Shown piece by piece: positions 25,901 through 37,900 of a stretch of 64,000 nucleotides of DNA (its first letter is position 1; each line of letters begins with the position of its first letter). Under the pieces are notes generated by a model. That model searched no databases. It was not told where the DNA came from and worked only from the letters and a program-made list of their open reading frames with translations. The stretch comes from Symsagittifera roscoffensis. Taxonomy: Eukaryota > Xenacoelomorpha > Acoela > Convolutidae. Location: positions 13,397,006-13,461,005 of the forward strand of contig NC_087063.1 in the NCBI RefSeq assembly GCF_963678635.1, read 5' to 3'. Position numbers and translations under genes: made by a program.

Positions 25901-28900
25901 TAGACGAGAGTTCGATCATAACGCCCGTGGTGAACTACTGTGCCGTGTCCATGATAGACCAGAGCCACAAGAACTGGGTCACAGACCTCCAGTGGATCCC
26001 AGACCACATTGACGTAAGCAGCAAGCACATTGCCATAGTTTTTCTATCGTCTTCTATTTAATCAGGCATGCCTCCATTTGCCGTGAAAGAGCTGCTTAAG
26101 TAATTAAAATGTATAATACCTTAAATCCTAACCAGACGTCCTTGAAATAATCATTTGAAAACTTGCCAAATATGAACAAGGATAGCCGGTTACTGTGCAA
26201 GTAGCACAGAATGTTCCGACCGCAGTCTTAAAAAATACAAAAATGGTTTCTCAAATTGGTGTCGTTTTATTTCTGCATGTTGTGATAAAAAAAATCTGAT
26301 TTAAATAATTGAACTTAGGCATATTGAGATTCATAGTAAAATCGGTCAATTGGACAACAGTTTTTAAAGAATAATGACTAGAAAAACGAAAAAAAAAATT
26401 GAAAAAAATTTCAAAATTTTTTTCAAATTTTTTTTGCGGAAATTTTTTGAATTTTCAAGTTTTGAATTCCCAAAATTGCGCTAAAAAACTCCATAACCTA
26501 CCTTTACTTGAGTAAAAGTAAGTTTTCACGGCTTAAATTAAACTTAAATAAGCTATTGCAGTTATTAACTACCTTACTAATTAGCTCGAAATTAGATCGA
26601 AAATGTAAAATTTCAAACCGGTTTTTCTCGACACTGTGAAAATTAGTTTGAAATTTTTAAATGTTGTTCAAATCAAGATTGGAAGGATTTGATATGATAT
26701 ATCACTCAACCAAGTCCGATGACTATTTGTGGTAGCTGATTTTCCGTGGAAAACAAAAAGTTGAAAAAAAACTAAAACAGCTGAATACAAAGTTCCTCAC
26801 CATTTTCGATGGTCGGAACAATAACAAAGTTATTCTACTTTTTTCTCGGCGCTGAGGAACTACATTTGTCTGATAATAGGGTTCTAGACTTTTTTTCGTA
26901 GAAGCGTTTTTGTGTGTTAGGGTTTTGGCTTTTAATAAAATGATTTTTTTAAACGAAGGATTTCTGAGTTTGAAGGCATGTAAACGATATTGTGTAAGGC
27001 AGATAATTTTCTAGATTAGCTTCATGAAAAAGTTATTTGAAATATTTTCCACTTAGAGCAGAATTTTTTCGCTTCAAATGACTTGAGTTAGGTTATTTTC
27101 GTAAAATTTCGGAATGTGTAGAGAAAAACATTTTTATATGTCAACGCGTAGCAATGAAGTGTTTTAGGAAATGAAGTGTTTTAGGATACAAAATCTTTTG
27201 AAAATCATATCGCATTTTTGATTTTTGCATTGACGGTTTGCTCCAAAAAATACTGCCTATAGGACCAAACAGCTTGAGGAATTTTTTTGATGAAGATGTT
27301 GATTGTGTTTCAGTTGCATTTTTGGTATGATCGAAATCTTGTATTTTTTTGGAGTTTTCTAAATTGGTGAAATATTTAGCTGTTTAAATTTTTTTTTAAT
27401 TTCTCGAAAATATTTTTAAATTATTTTTTGGTTTTTGGTTTAATAAGGTATCCCAAATGGTCCAGGCCTAAATTTTCACACAGATTATACAAAAATCACA
27501 ATGAACTGTTTTTGTATAGCCAAAAATTGTAATTATTTTGTTTTTGTATGGTAAAATATACCTAAATCTGTAAAACATAGCCAAGTCCGTTGTTCCTTTT
27601 CACTGGCTGTTCAATAGAGGTCGATAACATGGTAACGAATTGCTGTAGTCAACCGTTTTACACTTCAAAATCCTATATGATTGCTTAGATAAATCGACAA
27701 GGTCAAATTTTGGAGAACCACAAAGCATCGTGTGTGGAGTTAGTCACTTCAGGATGCGATGGGCAAGTACCTAAAAAACTTATAAGCTAGCTACAAAGAA
27801 ATGCATTTTAAGTGAGGTTTTGCTCATTTACTTTTCAAAACTAATCAAAAATCTAAAATAATATTTGTTGCCAATTTGAGAGTCGCGTTCTTGATGTTTA
27901 ATTTTTTTTGTTTAATAGTCACGTGATGTTTTGGGACATCCGAGCTCCCAAAGGGACCTCTAACCTGAAGCCACATGACAATCCCCTGAAAGTACCCAAC
28001 ACTTTCAAGTACCTGGATCTTCTGTGGAAGCCGATCATGCGCATCCCCATCCACAGGACAGACGGCCACGGGGAACACTCGCCTTACGTGTTCAGCTACC
28101 GCGAGACGCAAGGTATCCCACAATTTTATTCTATCTTTTCTGTTTCTTGAACTAATTTCTAAAAAGAGCAATGGTTACAGGCTTATTTTCAGACAATTGT
28201 GATGAATTAAATTTACTTTATCATTACAAATATTCGACCTGGGGCTCTAAACTGGACAGAATTTTGAAGGAACGGAAAAAATTTTAATTGTCGTTTGTTT
28301 TTGCGTATGTGAACTCAGCATAGCCCGAATCTTGATGCAAGATTTGAGCGGTTTGAGCCAGTTTTTTTCAACCGGTTGCGATCAAAACTTGTTGCTGGCA
28401 ACTTTTGCTGTAAATGCATTTCCTTTTAAAAAGGGGTGCCAGTATCTAAATCAGGGTCTTGTGTGTTATGAAGCGCGTGAACATCTATTGTGTTTTGGCC
28501 CTGCTCATCATCGTGAATTAATTGGGTCACATTATCGTTCTTCTGGTTCTCATTAGGTGACCGTTCGATTCTTCCGACACTGGATGCGGAGGAGGAGCGA
28601 CAGGAGGAGGAGAGAAGGAAGCAGGCTGAGAGTGTGGGGCTGAGACCCAGCTCCCCCAAGGAGAAGAAGGTGTTGCAAGGAGCATCCACTCACTACTTTG
28701 TGGGCACGGAGGACGGCGAGATCATCTACTTGGACTGGACCCTGGAGAAGGACACGGAGACTGGCAAACTAGTCCGTGAGTAGTGTTCAATCTCCTTATC
28801 TTTATTTGCCCGGGCACTAAAGACTAGCACCATCTTGAACTGCTTCTGGACTTTCAGGCTCTCATCCATGCTTTCATATCATTGTGCTTGGAATGAAAAA

Positions 28901-31900
28901 CAAGAACTTGGTAATTGGTCGAAATGACAAGGCCGTGTACTAGTTAGTCTCCGATTTGAGCCTAAAACACAGTGGGTTGATCGGAGTGGCAATCAAATGT
29001 GGACGTGGTCTCAAAAAGAAATGTCGCCCCCTCCCCCTCGGTAATTTACCCCTTGACCGCCCTGTGGTACTATTTAAGACATCCATTTTTGATCGGCCTA
29101 CCCTAAGCTTTTTCTAAAATGCATTGGCGCCAATATGCTTCTAGGGATGGACTAAGAGGTATATTGTCGCCAAATACTTTTTGGCTGAAAAGGTCGACAA
29201 AGATTTCGAATCGAAACTCTTTGAAAATCCCACACAGCCCCCTCCCACCCTCAAGAAAAGCCTTGATTCACTTCTACTCTCGAATAATTTCCAGTATATT
29301 ACATCATAGAGCAACCGGGAACGAAAAGTCAAAAAATAAACGTAATGATCCGCTGAAAAAACTATGCCTGATAGACATCACAACGGGCTTAAAACTGAGA
29401 ATTTTTTATTCGCCTGAGTTAATTTTAGTTAACAATGACACTACTCAATTTTTGGAAATAAAGTTTCAGCCATTAATTTGATTCGATCAGTTCTGTTTGG
29501 TCTCTGACTCCAACTTTAATTCAGCAGAAACGACAACTGTTTAGGTTCTGATTCAACTACATGTAGGTATTTGCAGACCAGAGTTTTGTTCTATTTATTC
29601 CAAAAGGTGGCTTCTTCTGTTGTCTCTATTCAACGCAAAAAAATCAAAGTGGATTCTATTTTATTTCACCATGTAATCTATAATCTATTGTAACACCACA
29701 CACATAAATGGTGACTGTTGAAGATTGTATTGTTTTGAAAAATTGAAGACAATATGAAAACGCTGATTTTTGGCTGGTTTAGTTAATAAAATATTTGATA
29801 TTTCACTGTTTATCGCATAATGGTTTGTTAGCCTACAATGAGCACTTCACTCAGTGGATTTTGATTGATTACCTAAGTTCTTGATTTCTCCTTAAGCCGC
29901 AATTATTGTTTTTGCTCCCACTTTTAATATTAGAATCACAAAGCCCACATTAAGTTTTCCATGTAAACTTGGAGATAGAGACGAAAACCTACGTCAAACA
30001 GCAACACAGCAGACATCAAATGAGTGAAACTTTCCAATCCTAGACCAAACCAACATGCTTTTTTATGAATGAAGAACTGATTTCAAAAGTTTAGTTTTTA
30101 AAAATCACCAAAGGTTCAAGCAAACCAAACTTTGATGCCGCGTATCTTTTTTGAATATTCAGTCTCTCTGTTCAGTTTTCATTTCACTATTGTGAATGTG
30201 ACTATCGTGTTTTTTTTTTCATTCCAGACAAGTCCCCCGAGTGGGTGAAGGCGACTCACGATGGTCCAGTGAAGACCCTGGACAGGTCTCCGTTCTTTAA
30301 GGAGGTGTTGCTCTCGGTGGGTGGGTGGAACTTCTGCATCTGGCTAGAGGCATGTGCTGTAAGTGATATTCACATCTTTCTGCTTCGCTAATGACACAAT
30401 TGAAATTAAAATGGATTAGTGTTCTTGCTCAAAATGATTTTTACATGGGGCGTTATCATTTAAATTGTTAATTGCACTTATGCAAAATGCTTTTTTTTTA
30501 CTGAATTTTGAAATATTAAAGAGCGTTGTGAGGTGGATACGTCTCCGCCTCTCAATCGAAATGTCAGATGATTGCGCACTACCATGGTGCGTGTTTGTTG
30601 CCCGGATCGAGGTGAAATTCGAGCAAGTGCAGCTTTTCGACTGTAAATTCCGCGGTTGAGAACAATTTTAAGTCGAGCGCAATACTTACCCGATTTTGGT
30701 CGAAACATAGATTGAGCACAACCTAATTTTTCCAAATTTTGTTTTGAAAGTTTTATTTGACGTTCAATTGGAAACTTAGCAAAAAAATCTGCTCAGAAAA
30801 AATCTTCGTCAGAAAGTTGCAACCAGCAGAAGCACTTGAGAAACATTGCTTACCGCAAAACTAGAAGTTTCAGAGGTAAAATTTTAATTTTTCGAGATCT
30901 GAGGGTTTCTGCGGCAAGAAAAAGTAAATTTTTCCGAAAAAGTAAATTTTTCAGATCAACAGTTTCAGAGTCCAATTTTGTAAAAAAAAAACAAAAACAA
31001 AATTGGAAGATTCAATTTGTAAACAAATTAGTTTTGATGGCGAAATTTCGCTTTTTTCTGATTCTTATAGTTTAGTTTCAATACAGCATTATCACAAAAA
31101 ATCAACAGAAAAGCATGCAGTATATTTTTTGTCAATTTGTTTATGTTATTTGATAGTCGAGAAAGTCGAAGCATAGGTCGATCATACCCTAAATTTTCAA
31201 ATTCCGAAATTTTTTGTTTATGTTTTTTTTTTACAGAAAACTGCAGCATATCGCTCGTATGATTTGGTCGAGATGGCCAAAAATTATTATAATGTTGAGT
31301 TGGCATTGTGCCGAGTTGTTGGACAATAATTGATTGAATTGCGCCTACCGATTTACTAGTTTATGATTTCTCAGATAGATCAAATAGATCAAAGACGAAA
31401 CGTATCAAATTTTGGTCGAAAAGTTTAAAAAATATCCGAACTGGGTTGAACAAAGTCTAAGACTTTTTTGTTGGCCCGAGGAAGTCGAAACATACCGAAA
31501 TTTGATCGAGCAAATCGAAACATACCAAACGTTGGTCGAGAGGGTCGGAGCATGCGGATTGTTTAGCGAGAAAGTCGAAACATAAATTGAGTTCCTCGAC
31601 CCGGCTGCTTCAAGGGGTCACAACATTGCCCATCCCAGAAAAGTAACCATAGAAATATTTAGAAAAATAGCCATAAGCCAGGGTCAACTAGCGGGTCTTT
31701 GCGAAGAACTGGACAGCTTGCCTGTTTTTCCTTTACCTGGTGGATTAGGCGCAAAAAAGTTGCATAAATAGCGGCAATGGTCGCGGTTGTAAAATTGTCC
31801 CAAGCAGAATTAAACGTATTTTTGTTCACATTTTTGTCGATTTTTTGTAAGATAAATTGCCAGCAGTAAAACAAAGTTGACAAGCAATTACATTTTATTT

Positions 31901-34900
31901 GTTTGCTTCATGTCTGTAGAACTTTAATTTAAAATGTTAATGTTTTTTCAAGTGACAAAATCTATTTTAATCGACTTTAATCGATTATAATTGCTTCTAA
32001 TCAACATTTTTTTTCTAATAAAGTCTTTTTTCAATCAAATTATTTCAATCGATTTGACATATGTAAAATTTTAGAAAAACTGTTTTACATTTTCAGATCA
32101 CACCTCAAACAAATAATGTTTTTGTACATTTTATTCCGACTTTCTAAGAAATTGAGAATGTTATGCTTGGTTTATATTTTTTTATTCAGTCATTTTTTGA
32201 CTTTTGAACAGTTCTTCTACCATATGCAAAATATTGTTTAGTGAGCTCTAATTGGGGCTCAAATGCAGAAGATGTTTCACCTGAGATATTTGTTCAAAAA
32301 ATTTTAAAGGTGTTAATTCGGGACTACTTTGACTCAAATTGGGATGAATAATGCGCGATATATTTCGTTCTATTAAAGCGAAAGTGATAAAGTGAATCCT
32401 TCCAAATTGAATTCAAGCAATTAATTTGCTCCTAATAATATGTTACCGCGCGCAAAAAGTATCATTTGGCATTTAACATAGCTTGTGGAGAGTGGGTGAA
32501 GTTCAGAAAGAAACTTTATATTCATATTCAAGTTTTTTTTTTCCAATATCTACCGCGTGAATCCTTCAATTAATATGAAAAGATCTCTTTGAAATGTTTG
32601 TTTCCAGGCAACAGTTTGTGTTTAAATAAACTAGTGGGTGACAAAACATCTCACATTCACAGATTTTTCTATTGACAGATATTTTTTAAAAAATTCTCAT
32701 CAATTTTGATTGATTATAATCTAGTTTTTCTTCTTGAAAAATGTTGTTAATACAATGGATTATAAAGTGTTTAAACATGTGAGTTTGGCACTTATAAATA
32801 ATTATAACTTTTGTAAAAGAGCAAAATTATTGTAGTTTAATCGAATATTTTCTCTTCCACTGAGTGCGAGCGAGTAGTTTTCTAGGTAATGATCAAGCAA
32901 AATAGAAGTTCATATTGAAAAAGTACTTCGCTTGTGTTTGTTTTGCAAAAATTTACAATAGACGACAATTGGTAACGAACAATGATTCGTAACAAGGCAT
33001 TGGCGAGGAGAGACTACATACTCCCTTGTGCCTAAATTTGGCAACAGGGAAATGTTGCGCATGAATCAGTGATTGCCACTTCATTGATTATTACGAATTG
33101 TCGCTTTTTTACAAATTGTCGCATGTTATGAATTCTATTACGTGTTGCGATTTGTTGTCTCATGAAGGATAATTTGTGCACATGTAGGAGCCTCTGATGC
33201 AGTCGCAGAGCCACAACTGCCAGCTGACTCATGGACGGTGGAGTCCCACCAGAGCAGGCGTCTTCTTCATCTCCAAGTCGGACGGGTGCATAGATGTGTG
33301 GGACCTGCTGGACAGGACATCCGACCCAGTCCTCACCCAATCTGTCAGTCCTCACGCAATCACAAAACTCAACCCCATCAAGATCTCCAGTGAGGAAAAT
33401 TTTTTGACTCCTACCCCAATACATTCACATAACGCTTCTGATTTTGATCCTCAAATGTCAACGCATTCATTTAACGGTTACATCGGCCATCCCTGCTGCT
33501 TTTTTTTACTGAGACCAGTGCCGTACCGAGCGGGTGGTTGCCAAAATTTTCCGAGGTGTCCCTCAGATTTTGGTACTATTTTACGATGTCGTCCTTTTAA
33601 AAAAAATTCAACTGAATTTCCAAACTTTTTTTGAAATTTCTGTCATACCTCAACGTATGATCTTCTAATTCCAGAATCCGAATGCGTCGACAAACAGATA
33701 TTCTAATGCGAAGCGAGATAAAACAACTAGTTGGAACCAATGTTAATTCATGGTCTGACCGATCATTCGGTCGTTATTTGAGAGAAGGTCTCTCAAGGTC
33801 GGTTGACCAGCCATATGTATGGTTATATCATACATCAACATAAAACAAATGTATAAATATATATAACTAAGTTTTGTCGGTCCATGCCGGATGACATTCC
33901 CCCTTGAAACGATTTTAATTTACTAATTAAAAATATGAATTGAGTCTTAGGGTCCGCGTGGGACCGTTGCAGTTTTTGAGTTTTTAGTCCCCGTGGGACT
34001 TTGAGCGTTATCTATTTTGAGCGTTGACGGTTCCCCTTCTTGCTTATTGTGTTCCTCATCGTCCTGCATTTCAGCGTAATTGGTTTTTTTTTCTTGTCTA
34101 TGTCTTTAATAAGTAGAATATCGTTGTTGTTTTCCGCCATATCCTCTTCAGTTGGTGACGTCAGGTCCACCACTTCAGTTTGTTTGTTGCCATGTTTTGG
34201 GCTGATGGCTTCGATGAATTTTGAACAGGCTTGGTATTGTGGGGTCTTGTTCGAAAAACCCATCTCTTGAATTAGAGTCTTTAAACTTGGGTTCTCTAAT
34301 TTTTGTTGCTCAGGTGGCGAGTCTGTCTCGAGGCGAATCTCCTTTGGTTTTTCGTTGCTCTCTAATTCGGTTATCGTATTTATTGGGATGGCATTTCCAA
34401 ATGCGTTTGATAGCGCCGATTGGCGGTTGCGTGTGGACTTTCTTTGTGGTTCTGATGTTGGTGGTGTTCCTTTTTGGTTTTGCCGTTTTGGCGAAGGGGC
34501 TACATCCTCAGAGGATGTGGTGGATTGATTGTCGTCCGAATGCCTTGATTCTGATTTTTCAAGTGCTCTCTTCCCCTTTTCTACTGTCACGTCCGTTTGT
34601 AGGGTCATCCCTCTGGTTTGTGGTTTTGTTGGTGGTCGTCCTCCAGTTCTTTTCCCCGTTGCCTTTGCGTTTCGTTTTGTTGGGCTACTCGTTTGTTGTC
34701 TCAGTTGCTTTTTCGTTTGATTCACTGGCAAGCCCGAAGTCTTATCCTCCTTGAACATTGCGTGTTGTGGCGCGTTGGGGTTTTCAATGTCTAAAAAACG
34801 TAGACATGGTCCAGATCTCCGTGCGGATTTATACGCGACATAATCACTAAATCGAGATGGTCTACAAGGCCCGTAAATTAGAGGGCTCGGTACAAAAGCT

Positions 34901-37900
34901 GCTCCGCTATTCCGCAATAACCTTGGTTGTTTGCCGAATGTTTGTACCCAAGCGGTGTGTGGAGTATATGTTAAAATTTTTCCGTCAACTGTTTTATACC
35001 TTTGTTCAAAGGTTTTTGGGTTTTTCACTTTCGTTGCTATCCTAATGGTTTTCCGGGCCACCTGCTCTATACGTTTCTTAGTGTGTGCGTCTATTGTTCT
35101 CTGTATCCCTTTGTGTCTTACATTAAGTTTATCTTTGGCTAGTTCAATAACTTTAGGACCAGCACCTGTTTTCTGTTGTGTCGGAGAATTTGCCTTTTGA
35201 AGTTTCTTTGGCATTTGTGGGCTTGTCTTTCCTTTTTCTCTAACTGATACCTCGTCCTCCGACCATCTTTCTAGATCATGCATGATCTCAGCAGGTAGTG
35301 GCGGCTTTGTTAGGTTCTTTCTATCTAAACATGCATGTTTTGCGTTTCCCCAATTTAAGTTATTTGGTGTACTGCTTGTTGCGATATTTGATAAAGGGGT
35401 GCTCGGTTTGCGGCCCATGTGTGCCTCAAACGGTGAAATTTTTGTGACGCCGTGTGGTGTGATCCGTAACGTTTTTATGATCTCAGCTACATCGGAAGCT
35501 AGGCGGTACGGTGTGTTTGTTTTTATCAATCCTCATTACCGCTGTGGTGTGGCGTAGTTTATTAGATTATTATGACGTCATTAGTGTGCTAGCTATTCGT
35601 GCTAAACTTGCCTTTCCGTTTGTCAAGGTCGTGACCGACCTGTCAATCCTTTATAGATTTATCACTATGTGCTCTTATTCATTCTGTCACAACTTATGAA
35701 AGATTTAAGTTGTATTAAAAAGATTTGTCATGACATTATCTAAGTACTGAACTATCTATATTATTTACATTACTATTAAACATAAACAAGGAGAATTGAT
35801 TCTTGTTTTACAACCGTTCTTTGAGTATTCACATGGCACAACCAGCAGTTTTGACCTCAGAGGATCGAACTGACCTGTTAGGCGTACCCGTATTCTGGCA
35901 TAAACCAACTGCTGATCCACCCTGTAGTTGGGATTCTTGGATAGGACAATTCAACTTGGCAATCACTCTGAGAGAAAGGTGTGACCCACGCGAACTGTTA
36001 AAACTTCCAGAAGCTGTGGGGGTGGATGAAGATGCTGCAGCAATCGCAAACCGTATTGCACGTAACGACGCAGCTGTCCGAAGAGTTGCGGAATTGAACG
36101 AAGAGCGCCGAGCGAAAGGTCCCAGAGTTGCACCAGGAGTGTATTATTACGAGGTTGAACATTGAATTAAGTCTCGTTTATTTTTCTCGCTCGGCTCAGA
36201 AGGGAGGAAAAGATTCCTCCAAAGTTATCCACACGCGGACCTCAGTGCAATATCATTTCGGGAATTTCACGAATTCTGTGTTCTCCTTTTCAGAAAGGAG
36301 AAAAATTACATTATCGAACGTATGCAAATGAACAACTCGGTACATTCAGATCGAGAAGGTTTGAAAGCATTTTATCTGCGGTTGACGGGACAAGCCGCCC
36401 TGTGTGGGTGGACAATCGATCAGGAAAAAGAAGTTGTCAGAGATATCTTCATTGCCAAGATGAGATATAAGGATATTCAAAGAGAACTGTGTATTCGTCC
36501 AGGCGCTACTCCAGAGGATTCTCTGAAATCAGCGTTACTTCAAGAAAAAGGGGCACAAACGGCCACCGATTTGCAAAGGCAACTTGGGAGTTCGTTTTCG
36601 ACGGGCAATTTCTCCCAGTCAGGCACTACTTCGGGTCAAAACTCCCGAATAAAACAGGAACCTACCTTCTCTGTCCAGGGAAAGAAACTATCTGATAGGA
36701 TTAGTCGAGCACAGAACAGTAAGTCAAAGGGGAACAACGAGAAATCGAAGTCGTGTTATTTCTGTGGCAATAGATTTTCAGCAAATCACAAGCAGAGTTG
36801 TCCAGCCAGAAATGTCACTTGTAGGAACTGTAGCAAGAAAGGTCACTTTGCCAAATGCTGTAATTCTAAGAACGTAGCGAATGTAGAAGCTGAGTCAGAT
36901 GAGACAGTGGAAGAAAATTGTAATTTCATCACGTCCGATAGTGAGTCGGAATTTGCTGTTTTATCAGTGGCAGCAGAAAAACCAAATCGTCCAATTGCGT
37001 CAGTGAGGAAGTTGGAGGTGGTCAATGCCGCCACGGGCAAGTTACGTTCCATTCAGATAACACTGCGTTGTGGACAGACGTTCTTCAAGGCAACGGTGGA
37101 TACAGGAAGCCCGGCTTCTTTCGTGAATAAGAAGACAGCAGATTATATCTTGAAAACTGTTCCGTCAGCCAAGGTCTTTACTGTTCAAGAAAGTCCAATC
37201 GATACAGTATACGTTGACTATAATAGGAAGAGAATTGAACTGATGGGTACATTAGTTCTGGATGTGTCATCTTTGGGTTGGCATGTTAAATCTGCAAAAT
37301 TCCTTATTTCGGAAAACCGCACACGTTGTTTACTAGGTTTGGATTTGCAACCCCACTTGGGGGTGAAAACAACGCAAGTTAGACCAGAACGGCCTTTGGT
37401 GGGTGAAGTCTCCCAATCAAACCTGAATGTAACGTCTGAGTCCTGGAAAACTCACTTCTACCAGAAGTTTCATCGTGTATTTACTAGAGTAGGTAAAGCA
37501 AAAAATCACAAAGTTTTTTCTACATTCAAGTCCCCACTCGTACCGATTCAGGAAAAAGGAAGGAGGGTTCCGGTGCATATTCAAGACAAAGTCGGTCAGG
37601 AAATTCAAAAACTAATTCAAGAAGGCCACGTGGTCAAACTTAATAAATGTACAAAGCAGCATTTTATTTCTCCGATTGTAATTACGGCTAAGAAGGATGG
37701 TTCTGTGAAATTGGCTATGGACGCAAAACCTATGATTGATCAAATTCATAAGAACCATTATCAAATGCCGAATTTGTTGGAACTGTTGGACTCGGCAGCC
37801 CAGATAATCACATCGAATACCTTAGGTGATGTCTGGTTTACGTCCCTAGATTTAAAATATGCATTCAGTCAGATCCCGCTCAGTGATGAAGTTAGTCGTC

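Noticed and set aside
30351-30360. GC donor at GAG|gcatgt for exon 14
   Set aside because: The GT donor three codons later (GCT|gtaagt) is canonical and keeps the spacing seen in homologues.
33510-33640. hAT element truncated by the LTR insertion
   Set aside because: Only one CAGTGCCGTA-like end was seen; no partner end or duplication.
34040-35200. Plus-strand ORFs over 34.0-35.2 kb
   Set aside because: They are complementary shadows of the outer element's integrase tail on the minus strand.
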